64,000 bases of DNA, from positions 1,900,501-1,964,500 of the forward strand of contig NZ_CP045422.1 in assembly GCF_014926585.1 (NCBI RefSeq), written 5' to 3'. Numbering within the stretch: the first letter of the stretch is position 1; each line of letters begins with the position of its first letter. Origin of the DNA: Devosia beringensis (GTDB taxonomy: Bacteria; Pseudomonadota; Alphaproteobacteria; Rhizobiales; Devosiaceae). Positions 54,006-62,606 of this stretch are shown piece after piece. Position numbers and translations under genes: made by a program. Below the pieces are notes generated by a model. That model worked only from the letters and a program-made list of their open reading frames with translations. It was not told where the DNA came from and made no database searches.

Positions 54006-54124
54006 CCGCTCTGCTGTGACAACCGCGACCCAGGCGGCGATGACGCTTGCGCGGTCGCCATCCCTCTTGACTTGTCCCGTGCCCTGGCCTTTGCCTCATG
54101 CTGAAATTCCGGAGATATCCCGCC

Positions 54125-54922
54125 ATGCGTCAGGCGCTTGTTCAACTGCTCGGCTCCCGCCGTTGGGAGCAGGCCATCGTGGCCGTCATCCTGCTCAATT
54201 CACTGATCCTGGGGCTCGAAACCGATGCCGGCCTCGTCGCCCGCTTCGGGCCGCTGCTGCACGCACTCGATACCTTGATCCTGGCCATCTTCGTGGTCGA
54301 GATCGCGCTGCGGCTCTATGCCTTCGGGCCCGCCTTCTTCCGCGATCCCTGGAGCCTGTTCGATTTCTTCGTCGTCGCCATCGCCCTGGTGCCGGCCAGC
54401 GGGCCGTTCCAGGTGCTGCGCGCCCTGCGCATCCTGCGGGCGCTGCGGCTGGTGTCGACCCTGCCGGCCTTGCGCCGGGTGGTGGGCGGCCTGGTCGCCG
54501 CGCTGCCGGGCATGAGCTCGATCGTCATGCTGATGGGCATGCTGTTCTATGTGGCGGCAGTGATGGCGACAAACCTCTTCGGGGCGCAGTTTCCCGACTG
54601 GTTCGGCAGCCTGGGCGCCTCGCTCTATACGCTGTTCCAGGTGATGACGCTCGAAAGCTGGTCCATGGGCATTGTCCGGCCGGTGATGGAGGCCTTTCCT
54701 TTGGCCTGGCTGTTCTTCGTGCCCTTCATCCTGCTCTCCACCTATGCGGTGCTCAACCTCTTCATCGGCGTCATCGTCTCGGCCATGCAGGAAGAGACCG
54801 AGGCCACCGCCACGGCCGACCGGCAGGCGCTGCATGACGATACCGTGCATATCCTCGCCGAACTGCGCGCCCTGCGGGCCGAGGTGGCGGCCTTGCGGGC
54901 CGAGACGCCGCCACGCGGCTGA
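54125..54922 (+). CDS. Voltage-gated sodium channel-like ion transporter (BacNav type)
   Basis: Single-repeat (6-TM) ion channel of 265 residues. The S4 segment has four arginines at three-residue spacing (Arg99, 102, 105, 108). The pore has the selectivity filter TLESWSM (175-181), identical to the BacNav motif. S6 is followed by a C-terminal coiled coil (about 240-262) that tetramerises such channels. The ATG at 54125 with CGGAGATA upstream is preferred; an ATG at 54098 would add nine residues. Sodium selectivity is inferred from the filter. Confidence 0.92.
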   Translation: MRQALVQLLGSRRWEQAIVAVILLNSLILGLETDAGLVARFGPLLHALDTLILAIFVVEIALRLYAFGPAFFRDPWSLFDFFVVAIALVPASGPFQVLRALRILRALRLVSTLPALRRVVGGLVAALPGMSSIVMLMGMLFYVAAVMATNLFGAQFPDWFGSLGASLYTLFQVMTLESWSMGIVRPVMEAFPLAWLFFVPFILLSTYAVLNLFIGVIVSAMQEETEATATADRQALHDDTVHILAELRALRAEVAALRAETPPRG

Positions 54923-55023
54923 GGGGCCAGAAAAATCGCGCCGCCGGTCGAAATGGCCGGTGCCGCATCGTCTTGTTGGCAAGGGCCCGCCAAGGGGCGG
55001 CCCTCTGGTGGGGAGAAAGCTTG

Positions 55024-55572
55024 ATGCGCAAGGTTACTGCAGGTCTGTTCCATGCCCTTGACGGGGTGGTGGAGGCGCCCAACCAGTTCCAGTTCGACAG
55101 TTTCGATGCCGATCTGGGCGGCATGCTGGGCGCCATCATGGGCCGCGTCGATACGGTGCTGATGGGCCGGGTCGGCTACCAGGAATGGGCCGGCTACTGG
55201 CCCCAGGCCACGGCCGATGGCGACTTTGCCGATTTTATCAATGGCGTGCCCAAATTCGTGGCTTCCGACACGCTGAGCGGGCCGCTGGAGTGGAACAATG
55301 CCAGGCTGATCGAGGGCGATATGCTCGATTTCGTGCGGACGCTCAAGGCCGGCCCGGGCGGGGAAATCTCGGCCATGGGCGGGATTTCGCTGGTACGGCA
55401 GCTGCTGTTTGCCGGCCTGCTCGACGAATTGACGCTGATCACCCATCCGGTGGTGGCAGGAAGCGGGCGGCCGCTATTCGAAAAGGGCGATCCGGTGACG
55501 CGGCTGACCCTGCTGGGCAGCCAGCACACGGAAAAGGGCAATGTGGTCTCGACCTATGGGCTGCGGGGCTAG
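55024..55572 (+). CDS. Dihydrofolate reductase-like (RibD C-terminal) family protein
   Basis: A 182-residue protein of the RibD_C/DHFR-like family. MRKVTAGLFHALDGVVEAPNQ, VLMGRVGYQEWAGYWP and MGGISLVRQLLFAGLLDELTLITHPVVAGSG are typical; an NADPH-binding reductase is expected, but the substrate is unknown. The ATG at 55024 follows GGGGAGAAAG. Its 3' end overlaps the next leftward gene by 4 bases. Confidence 0.88.
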   Translation: MRKVTAGLFHALDGVVEAPNQFQFDSFDADLGGMLGAIMGRVDTVLMGRVGYQEWAGYWPQATADGDFADFINGVPKFVASDTLSGPLEWNNARLIEGDMLDFVRTLKAGPGGEISAMGGISLVRQLLFAGLLDELTLITHPVVAGSGRPLFEKGDPVTRLTLLGSQHTEKGNVVSTYGLRG

Positions 55573-55754
55573 GGGCGCGAGCGGCGCAGCCAATAGAACA
55601 GCGCCGCGCCGAGGAGGGCCACGACCAGGCCGATATAGAGCCACTGGCTCTGCCCGGACATGAAGCTGCCGCCCAGCAGATTGGCGCCCTGCAGCATCCA
55701 TACTGCGCCCAGAAGGATCAGCACCAGGCTGACAATGCTGCCCAACCGTCTCAT
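55569..55754 (-). CDS. Small two-helix membrane protein
   Basis: A 61-residue protein with two hydrophobic helices (MRRLGSIVSLVLILLGAVWM and WLYIGLVVALLGAALFYWL). No function known; such small proteins are common. The ATG at 55754 is chosen since upstream residues are not conserved-looking. Confidence 0.65.
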   Translation of the reverse strand: MRRLGSIVSLVLILLGAVWMLQGANLLGGSFMSGQSQWLYIGLVVALLGAALFYWLRRSRP

Positions 55755-55806
55755 GTCACGCTCCCCGTTTGCCCGGACTGTGCGCGCCGGCCGGCGGGGC
55801 AGCAAA

Positions 55807-56421
55807 TCACGAATGCAGGGCTGGCGTCGCCAGGGTGGTGAAGGCGCGGATCCGGGGCGGCGATGCCAGGGCCTCGCCAATGGCCGCTACTGCTTCGGTC
55901 GGCGTCAGCGTGCCGGTGTCGAGTTTGAGGTCATAGAGGCCCGGCACATGCACTTCGTCCTGCCAGCGCTGCACCGGCGCCGGCACGCCCTCGCCTTTTA
56001 CATACAGACTGTCTGGATCGGCATTGCGCCGCGCCATGATGATCTCGAGCGGGCAGTGCACGCCGACAAACAGCACGTCGAGCCCGACCAGAATGGCGGC
56101 GCATTCGGGCAGGATGCCGAGCGGGCGGGAATAGGCATCGTGGTGGCCGATATCGACCACGACGTCAAAGCCGGCGCGGGCATGGGCGGCGATGGACTGG
56201 TAGAGCGCGGCATAGAGCTGCTGCACAACCGGCTCGAGGTCGGGGCGCTCGCCGCCGGGCCGCAGGCCAATGCCGGGCAACAGGCTTTGGGGCAGGGTGC
56301 GGTTCTGCGCGTCGACGCCCAGATTGATCCAGCTTCCGGGCAGCGTCTGCTGCATGGCGGCGGCGATGGACGACTTTCCAGAACGCGGTGCGCCGTTGAG
56401 AATGACGATGCGGCCGGTCAT
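55807..56421 (-). CDS. Chloramphenicol phosphotransferase-like P-loop kinase
   Basis: A 204-residue P-loop NTPase of the CPT family. It has the Walker A GAPRSGKSS at residues 9-17, GVDAQN, and the FDVVVDIGHHDAYSR stretch typical of the family. True chloramphenicol phosphorylation is known only for the Streptomyces enzyme; in most bacteria the substrate is unknown. The ATG at 56421 starts MTGRIVILNGAPRSG. Confidence 0.82.
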   Translation of the reverse strand: MTGRIVILNGAPRSGKSSIAAAMQQTLPGSWINLGVDAQNRTLPQSLLPGIGLRPGGERPDLEPVVQQLYAALYQSIAAHARAGFDVVVDIGHHDAYSRPLGILPECAAILVGLDVLFVGVHCPLEIIMARRNADPDSLYVKGEGVPAPVQRWQDEVHVPGLYDLKLDTGTLTPTEAVAAIGEALASPPRIRAFTTLATPALHS

Positions 56422-56472
56422 GGCAGCTCCCGAAAAGGAAAAGGGGCGCATGGCGCCCCCTTGGTCATTCGA

Positions 56473-57003
56473 TCAGGCCGCGGCGTGGGCGGCGATGGAG
56501 TCGAGGATGACCTTCTTGGCATCCTCATAGCCGCCGACATGGCTGATCTTGGCCCATTTGCCGGGCTCGAGATCCTTGTAATGGGTGAAGAAGTGCTTGA
56601 CCCGCTCGACCTGGATTTCCTGCATGTCGCCGATATCCTTGATGGCGTCATACATGCGGGTGAGCTTGGAGACGGGCACGGCAAGGATCTTTTCGTCCTG
56701 GCCGCCATCGTCTTCCATGAACAGCACGCCGATCGGCCGGCATCGCACCACGGCGCCGGGCACCAGGGGCCGCGAATTCATCACGATGACGTCGAGCGGA
56801 TCGCCGTCGCCGCACAGGGTATGCGGCACGAAGCCGTAATTGCCCGGATAGCGCATCGGCGTATAGAGGAAGCGATCAACGAACAGCGCGCCGCTGGCCT
56901 TGTCGATCTCGTATTTGATCGGCTCGCCGCCCATGGGGACTTCGATGATGACATTGAGGTCGTCGGGCGGGTTCTTGCCGGTAGGAATGGCGTCGATGTT
57001 CAT
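56473..57003 (-). CDS. ppa: Inorganic pyrophosphatase (family I)
   Basis: Hydrolyses pyrophosphate to drive biosynthesis. The 176-residue soluble enzyme has [23 protein letters not shown], the metal-binding motif DGDPLDVIV and a late [14 protein letters not shown]. Monocistronic or with the CPT-like gene 51 bases downstream. Confidence 0.96.
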   Translation of the reverse strand: MNIDAIPTGKNPPDDLNVIIEVPMGGEPIKYEIDKASGALFVDRFLYTPMRYPGNYGFVPHTLCGDGDPLDVIVMNSRPLVPGAVVRCRPIGVLFMEDDGGQDEKILAVPVSKLTRMYDAIKDIGDMQEIQVERVKHFFTHYKDLEPGKWAKISHVGGYEDAKKVILDSIAAHAAA

Positions 57004-57097
57004 TTGGTTTCATGCCGTTCGGTGGAGGGCCGGATGGGGCAGGTTCTGCCCAAAACGGCCCGCGAAGGCAAGTCCAATAGCGCTGCGGCAGCCATGC

Positions 57098-57547
57098 CTA
57101 TTTGACGATCAGCACCGCTACGCTGGCCCGGGCCAGCACTTCGGCGGCCTGGCTGCCGAGCAGCAGTCGCTGGAATCCCCGTCGGCCATGCGAGCCCATG
57201 ATGATAGTATCGCAACCCAGTTCGGTCGCGGTCTGCACGATGGCATCGGCCGGGCGGTGCTGGGGCACATGCAACGTCTGGGCGGTGATGCCGGCCTCGA
57301 GGGCCTTGGCGGCGGCGGCGGCCAGGATGGTCTGGGCCTCCTCGGCATAGCGCTCTTCCAGCTGGATCAGGATGGGGCCGGCATCGATGCTGCCAAAGCC
57401 GCCGGCGCCGATGGCGCTGCTTACCGGGTCGCTTGCCGTCATGATGGTGATCTTGGCGCCATGCAGCTTGGCCAAGTCCAGCCCGGCCGCCAGCGCCTTG
57501 TTGCCCAGTTCGGAGCCGTCAGTAGCAATCAGCAAAGTGTTGAACAT
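57098..57547 (-). CDS. Universal stress protein (UspA family)
   Basis: A 149-residue UspA-fold protein. It starts FNTLLIATDGSELGNKAL and has the ATP-binding GSHGRRGFQRLLLGSQA, so it likely belongs to the nucleotide-binding group. Role in stress tolerance is general to the family. Confidence 0.93.
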   Translation of the reverse strand: MFNTLLIATDGSELGNKALAAGLDLAKLHGAKITIMTASDPVSSAIGAGGFGSIDAGPILIQLEERYAEEAQTILAAAAAKALEAGITAQTLHVPQHRPADAIVQTATELGCDTIIMGSHGRRGFQRLLLGSQAAEVLARASVAVLIVK

Positions 57548-57638
57548 GGAATTGTCTCCTATGACCCAAGTTTGCTACGGCCTTGCTCGGGGCACATTGA
57601 TCTGGATCATGACGATGGATTTTACGGAGTATCGTGCC

Positions 57639-58214
57639 ATGCCGATAGCGATCAAGATGGGTAGTCTGCTGGCCTTGCCGGTCCTGGCATGGGGATTGGC
57701 GAGTGCGCCGGTGCTGGCGCAGGCCGGGTTTACCAGCGCCTATACCGACCTCAATCTGGACACCGATTGCCTGGTGCTGGAGGCCGATGATTTCGGGGTC
57801 AGCTGGGCCTGTCCGGGCTACAAGGGCTATCCGGTCCATGTCAGCGAGGGCGATCTGCGCTTTTCCGTCGTCTATGGCTTCAATATCGATGCCGAGCCGG
57901 GCGGTCAGACCTTGAGCCCGTTCAACCGGCTGGACGAGAAGCTCGAATGGCGGCTGAGCAATCAATCAGGGCGCTGGCTGCCGGTGGCTACTATTGTGCG
58001 CTACCACACCGCCGATATCGATACCGGCGAGGATAGCGGCCAAGTGCTGGTGGTGACCCAGCTGGTCGAGGGCAATAGCTGCCACATCGCCTATGTCGAT
58101 GCCCGGGCCAACAAGGATGCCAACGATCTGGCGCGCGCCGCCGCCGATGCGGCGGGGGATTTTGACTGCGACAGCGACGAGATCGCCATGCCGGGCAAAT
58201 TCGAGGTCTGGTAG
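57639..58214 (+). CDS. Exported protein of unknown function
   Basis: A 191-residue protein with a signal peptide (MPIAIKMGSLLALPVLAWGLASAPVLA-type, split after Ala-Gln). The mature part has TSAYTDLNLDTDCLVLE, SWACPGYKGYPVHVSEGDLRF and SCHIAYVDARANKDANDLAR. Similar short exported proteins occur across Hyphomicrobiales, without known function. The ATG at 57639 has GGAG about 9 bases upstream. Confidence 0.75.
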   Translation: MPIAIKMGSLLALPVLAWGLASAPVLAQAGFTSAYTDLNLDTDCLVLEADDFGVSWACPGYKGYPVHVSEGDLRFSVVYGFNIDAEPGGQTLSPFNRLDEKLEWRLSNQSGRWLPVATIVRYHTADIDTGEDSGQVLVVTQLVEGNSCHIAYVDARANKDANDLARAAADAAGDFDCDSDEIAMPGKFEVW

Positions 58215-58281
58215 CGGAAACAGCAAAGGCAGGGTCACCCCTGCCTCTGTCCGGATCCGATCGACCTGCCGGTTATGCTCG

Positions 58282-59430
58282 CTAGACCTCGCCCTCGCGC
58301 AGCATCACCGTGCCCGCCTCATAGGCGGCGCGGCAGTCGCCGGCGTCGCGGCTGATATCGGTGTCGAGCTGGTAGCCGGCGGCGCCCGGCCCTTCAAAGC
58401 GCGGGTCGTCGCATTCGTCGTCGCCGGCGTAATCGGAGCTGTCATCGCCAAAGTCGATGTCGCTGCTGTCATAAGGCGCGCCGGCGGCATAGCCGGGGCT
58501 ATAGACCGTGCGAATGCTGACCTGGCCTTCGGCCTCGAGCGCCCGGCAGTCGCTGGCATCGGCCAGCATGTCGTCATCGAGCAGCTTCTTGTCAGTGCCG
58601 GCGCCGGTAAAGCGCGGATCATCGCATTCGCCGTCATAGGCCCACTGGCTGGTATCGCTGCCATAGTCAAAGCTGGGCGTGCCCTGGGCGCTGGCCGAAC
58701 CCAGCCAGATGGTGCCCAGATCGAAGGCGGCGCGGCAATCGCTGGCATCGCGCAGCCGGCTCTCTGGGCCCGGCTTGGCGGCCATGCCGGCGCCGGCAAA
58801 ATCGGGGTCGTCGCATTCGCCATCATAGGTCCATTCGCCGCTATCATCGCCAAAGTCGATGCGGCTGGTGGCGCCGGCCGCGACCACCGTCTTAGGGACG
58901 TCGCCGGACTCGACGAGGTTCACGCGACCATCGGCAAAGGCTGTGCTGCAGTCGGTGGCGTCGTGCAGGATATCGGCATCGAGCAGTTCTGCAGCTGATC
59001 CCGGCCCGGTGAAGCGCGGATCGTCGCATTCGCCGTCATTGGCCCATTCGCTGGCGTCATCGCCGAAGTCGATCTCGGCGACCGGTTCGGGCGCCGGGGT
59101 CGCCGCGACATCCGCATCCTCGGGGTCGGCAAGGCTCACCGTGCCCTCGGCAAAGGCGGCGCTGCAGTCGGTCGCGTCATGGCCACGGTCGGCGTCGAGC
59201 AGTTCCTCGGCCGCACCGGTGCCGGTAAAGCGGGGATCGTCGCACTCGCCATCATTGGCCCAGTCGCTGCTGTCATCGCCGAAATCAATCGCCGGTGCCG
59301 GTTCGGCGGGCGCGGTCTCGGTCGCCGGCGCATCCGGGGCCGCCTGCTGGGCCAGAGCGGGCGCCACGGGGCCTGCCATCAGGGCCAGGCTCAGGGCAGT
59401 GCCGGCCAGAATTGTGTGCAAGGCATTCAT
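58282..59430 (-). CDS. Exported protein with five 53-residue Asp/Cys repeats
   Basis: A 382-residue acidic protein with a signal peptide (about 1-28) and five tandem repeats at 48-100, 120-172, 191-243, 254-306 and 325-377, each exactly 53 residues and joined by variable linkers. The repeat core reads DFGDDSSDWANDGECDDPRF, then LLDAD, a DATDC block and a closing AF..GTV.L. Each carries two cysteines, so one disulfide per repeat is possible, and acidic clusters could bind metal. The domain is seen in other Alphaproteobacteria but its function is not known to me. Confidence 0.78.
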   Translation of the reverse strand: MNALHTILAGTALSLALMAGPVAPALAQQAAPDAPATETAPAEPAPAIDFGDDSSDWANDGECDDPRFTGTGAAEELLDADRGHDATDCSAAFAEGTVSLADPEDADVAATPAPEPVAEIDFGDDASEWANDGECDDPRFTGPGSAAELLDADILHDATDCSTAFADGRVNLVESGDVPKTVVAAGATSRIDFGDDSGEWTYDGECDDPDFAGAGMAAKPGPESRLRDASDCRAAFDLGTIWLGSASAQGTPSFDYGSDTSQWAYDGECDDPRFTGAGTDKKLLDDDMLADASDCRALEAEGQVSIRTVYSPGYAAGAPYDSSDIDFGDDSSDYAGDDECDDPRFEGPGAAGYQLDTDISRDAGDCRAAYEAGTVMLREGEV

Positions 59431-59529
59431 CGTCTGTCCCTCCCGAAGGTAACGTCCCCGTGTGTTGCGGCATAGTAAAGCGGCTTTAAGGCAGCTGACA
59501 GCCCCAGCGCAAAATTTCTGCCGGCTCGG

Positions 59530-60471
59530 TCAGGGCAGCTGTCGCTGCGCCATGCGCTCGGCGCGGGTGAACAGCACCGAGCCGGCCAGCACCAGGGCGG
59601 TGCCCAGGGCATGAAAGAGCGTAAAGGGCTCGCCCAGCACCCAGACGGCGATGACAATGGTGACGATGGGGCCGAAGGCGGCGGTGGAGGAGGTGGCCCG
59701 GGCGCCGATGCGGGCCATGCCCATATTCATCAGAAAGCTTGGCAGCACCGTGCCCAGCAGGCCCAGCGCCAGGCCATAGGACCAGATGGCTGGCGTCAGG
59801 GTCAGGTAGCTGGCGGGTCCCACCAGCACCAGGTTCTGGGCAATGGCGACGACGGCGGCGGTGGACATGCCGATACAGGTGAAAAGGCCCGCCCCGATAA
59901 CCAGCATCTGCCGCTTGGCCAGGTGCTGGTAAAGGGCAAAGGTAATGGCCGAGCCCAGCACCAGCAGCGTGCCAGCGAGCAGGCCATCGGGGTTGACCGC
60001 CAGGTTCCAGCCAAAGATCACCAGCAGGCCCGCATAGGAGACCAGCATGGCCGGCACGACGCGCCAGAGCATGGCATCGCCAAAGAACCAGACGCCGAAC
60101 AGCAGCACGAAGAAGGGATAGGTGAACAGCACCAGCCGCTCATATTGGGCGCTGACAAAGGCCAGGCCCAAAAAATCGAGATAGCTCGACAGATAGTAAC
60201 CCAGAATGCCTACCGCCATGCTGGCCAGCACCACTTTGGGGGTCAGCAGGCGGCGCAAACTGTCCCCGCGCCGCAGCAGCGTCGCTAGAATGACCAGATA
60301 GACCGGCAGCGCCACCAGCATGCGCAGGCTGAGCAGCATCTCGGTGGAGACGCCATGGCCATAGGCGAGCTTGATGAAAATGCCCTTGGTGGAAAACAGC
60401 ACCGCCCCGGCCACGGCGAAGCCATAGCCCAGCGGGTCATTGACGGGAGCGATGGATGAGGTGGCGGTCAT
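59530..60471 (-). CDS. EamA/DMT family transporter
   Basis: A 313-residue membrane protein with ten predicted helices in two EamA repeats. Markers include AVLFSTKGIFIKLAYGHG, the end of repeat one FFVLLFGVWFFGDAM, and AFGPIVTIVIAVWVLGEPFT in repeat two. The third DMT protein of the window; it is only distantly similar to the tandem pair at 35820-37564. The ATG at 60471 is chosen over a GTG at 60480. Substrate unknown. Confidence 0.88.
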   Translation of the reverse strand: MTATSSIAPVNDPLGYGFAVAGAVLFSTKGIFIKLAYGHGVSTEMLLSLRMLVALPVYLVILATLLRRGDSLRRLLTPKVVLASMAVGILGYYLSSYLDFLGLAFVSAQYERLVLFTYPFFVLLFGVWFFGDAMLWRVVPAMLVSYAGLLVIFGWNLAVNPDGLLAGTLLVLGSAITFALYQHLAKRQMLVIGAGLFTCIGMSTAAVVAIAQNLVLVGPASYLTLTPAIWSYGLALGLLGTVLPSFLMNMGMARIGARATSSTAAFGPIVTIVIAVWVLGEPFTLFHALGTALVLAGSVLFTRAERMAQRQLP

Positions 60472-60564
60472 TGGCCGCACCGTATCGGGGCGAATATGTC
60501 AGAGACAAGTCGCGCCGGACGATAACGGTTCGGCACAAAAGGTGGCGAGAGATCGAATGCGGTG

Positions 60565-61494
60565 TCAGCCGCGCGGATGGGCCTTGCGATAGCTGTCGAG
60601 CAGGCGGTCGGTGTCGACAGCGGTATAGATCTGCGTCGAGGAAAGGCTGGCATGGCCAAGCAGTTCCTGGATGGCGCGCAAATCTCCGCCCTTGCCCAGA
60701 AGGTGGGTGGCAAAGGAATGGCGCAGGGCATGCGGCGTCGCCGAAGGCGGCAGGCCCAAGGCGCCGCGCAATTGCGCCACCCGCAGCTGGATCAGCCGCG
60801 GGGACAGAACCCCGCCCCGCACCCCGCGGAACAGCGGTTCTTCGGGCCAGGACTTGAACGGACAGAGTTCGAGATAGAGGTCGATGGCGCGACGCACCGG
60901 GGCGATCAGCGGCACCATGCGCGTCTTGCCGCCCTTGCCGGTGACCCGCAAAACCGCGCTTTCAAGGTCCGCCCGGGTCAGGCTCAGTGCTTCGGCAATG
61001 CGCAGTCCGGCGCCATAGCATAGGCTGAGCACCGCCATGTCGCGCGCCGCCACCCAGGGGCGGTCTTCCATCTCCTTGGTGGTGGATATGGTGTCGCGGG
61101 CCTCGATGACGGTCAGCGCCTTGGGCAGGGATCTGGGCAGTTTGGGGGTGCGGATGACATTGAGCGCCTCGGTGGCCATCACCCCCTCGCGCTCGAGAAA
61201 GCGGAAGAAGCTCTTGAGCGCCGACAGCACCCGGGCCAGCGAGCGCGAGCCGAGGCTTTCGCTGCGCCGCTGGGCCATGAAGGCGCGCACATCGGCGCCG
61301 CGCAAGTCCTTGAGCGTCTTGAGGGAAACCGGGCCGCCAGTATGGCCGGCGAGAAACTGCAGGAACTGGTCGAGATCGCGGCCATAGGCTTCAAGCGTAT
61401 TGTCGGCCAGGCGCCGGACGGCACCGAGCTCGCGCTGCCAGGCATGGATGCGGGCGCGGATGACGTCATCGGTGGCAAAGGCGGAGTCGACCAT
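60565..61494 (-). CDS. xerC: Tyrosine recombinase XerC
   Basis: Resolves chromosome dimers at dif with XerD. The 309-residue protein has the SAM-like N-terminal domain (NTLEAYGRDLDQFLQFL) and the catalytic set: Arg in YGAGLRIAEAL, Lys in GKGGKTRMVP, His-Arg in HALRHSFATHLL, His in LLGHASLSSTQIY and the Tyr of that motif. XerC is chosen over XerD because alphaproteobacterial xerC often lies near priA, as here; the sequence alone cannot fully settle it. The ATG at 61494 is used; an in-frame reading to 62274 lies over the omptin gene. Confidence 0.88.
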   Translation of the reverse strand: MVDSAFATDDVIRARIHAWQRELGAVRRLADNTLEAYGRDLDQFLQFLAGHTGGPVSLKTLKDLRGADVRAFMAQRRSESLGSRSLARVLSALKSFFRFLEREGVMATEALNVIRTPKLPRSLPKALTVIEARDTISTTKEMEDRPWVAARDMAVLSLCYGAGLRIAEALSLTRADLESAVLRVTGKGGKTRMVPLIAPVRRAIDLYLELCPFKSWPEEPLFRGVRGGVLSPRLIQLRVAQLRGALGLPPSATPHALRHSFATHLLGKGGDLRAIQELLGHASLSSTQIYTAVDTDRLLDSYRKAHPRG

Positions 61495-61572
61495 GGCGCC
61501 AGTCTCGACTTTGTCGGTAAACGGATGCTTAACTGAACCCTGCCAGTGTTTCATCGGCAGAAGGGCGCCGAC

Positions 61573-62529
61573 ATGACACAACCAAGATATGGCGCTACCG
61601 CGGCGCTGCTCGCCGTCTTGCTGGCCCTGGGCACGGCTACGGCTATGGCACAGAGCTATAGCCATGCCAGTGCCGACGGATCGGTGCAGATTTCCGGCAG
61701 CGTCGGCGCCATGTATCTGGAAGGCAATGAATATGTCTTCAATGGCGACGCCACGCTGAGCCGGCTGATCTGGCAGAGCCGGGTGCCGGTGCTGCGCGGC
61801 ACCATGACCGTCGAGCTCTCTGGCGGCTGGTCGGTCAGCGCCGAGGGGAGCCTGGCCGGTTTCGGCTCGAGCTATATGGAAGACTATGACTGGCTGGTCA
61901 AAACCAATAATTTCGATGCCTGGACCGACCGTTCGCAGCATCCCGATACACGGCTGAACCATTATGTCACCGGCGCGGCGGCGGTGGGCTATGCGCTCAC
62001 CGATGTCGACGATGCCGTAGTGCGGCTGCATGCGGGGATAAAGTACACCGACGTCAAATGGTCGTCCTATGGCGGCTCGTTCGTCTACAGCCGCAATGGC
62101 GGCTACCGCAACAGTACCGGCAATTTCGCCGATGGCGCGCCGGCGATCAGCTATCGCCAGCAATTGCCCGAGATCTTTGTCGGCTTTGACGGCGACCAGC
62201 ATTACGACAATGTCCGGATTGGCGGCATGCTGCGCGGCGGGCTGACCGTGCTGGCGCAGAGCCATGACGATCACTGGATGCGGAACCTGCGGGTCGAAGA
62301 CAGTTTTCGTCCGGCCCCGACACTGGAGCTGGGCGCCGATATCGGCTTTGCGCTGGGCCCGACCTCGGAATTCACCATTGCCGGGCGCTACAGCCAGACC
62401 TTTGTGATGCGCGGCAAGTCGGAATATTTCAACACCATTACCGGCGCCCGAACCATCGTCGGGGATGATCTGGGCGGCGCCGAACTGCGCAGCGCCGAGA
62501 TCACCGCCGGTCTGCGCGGCGCGTTTTAG
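61573..62529 (+). CDS. Omptin-family outer-membrane protease
   Basis: A 318-residue protein with a signal peptide (about 1-26) and omptin barrel features. SSYMEDYDWLV corresponds to the OmpT catalytic pair Asp83/Asp85 (here Asp104 and Asp106), AWTDRSQHPDTRLN is a strong omptin signature, and SHDDHWMRN gives the Asp/His pair of OmpT Asp210/His212 (here Asp232 and His234). All four active-site residues are present. The C-terminus ends in Phe, as in barrels. Omptins need rough LPS and cleave at basic residues in known cases. The ATG at 61573 is chosen. Divergent from xerC. Confidence 0.9.
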   Translation: MTQPRYGATAALLAVLLALGTATAMAQSYSHASADGSVQISGSVGAMYLEGNEYVFNGDATLSRLIWQSRVPVLRGTMTVELSGGWSVSAEGSLAGFGSSYMEDYDWLVKTNNFDAWTDRSQHPDTRLNHYVTGAAAVGYALTDVDDAVVRLHAGIKYTDVKWSSYGGSFVYSRNGGYRNSTGNFADGAPAISYRQQLPEIFVGFDGDQHYDNVRIGGMLRGGLTVLAQSHDDHWMRNLRVEDSFRPAPTLELGADIGFALGPTSEFTIAGRYSQTFVMRGKSEYFNTITGARTIVGDDLGGAELRSAEITAGLRGAF

Positions 62530-62606
62530 GCGCCTTTTCCCCGCCAGCCGGCTTTGGCAGAATCACTTGCGCTCCCTATGTTCGGATGCGAACAGAACGG
62601 GCACAA

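Noticed and set aside
53850..54104. 84-codon open frame before the ion channel
   Set aside because: No family match, crosses the stem-loop at 53945-54005, and composition is not protein-like.
55807..56421. Chloramphenicol resistance gene
   Set aside because: The family includes one resistance enzyme, but most members are kinases of unknown substrate; no resistance context is present.
61495..62274. N-terminal extension of XerC
   Set aside because: Antisense to the omptin gene, which has a clear signal peptide and catalytic residues.
62570..62606. LexA-like GTTC/GAAC words upstream of priA
   Set aside because: The spacing does not fit GTTC-N7-GTTC; only an inverted GTTC-N6-GAAC is present.
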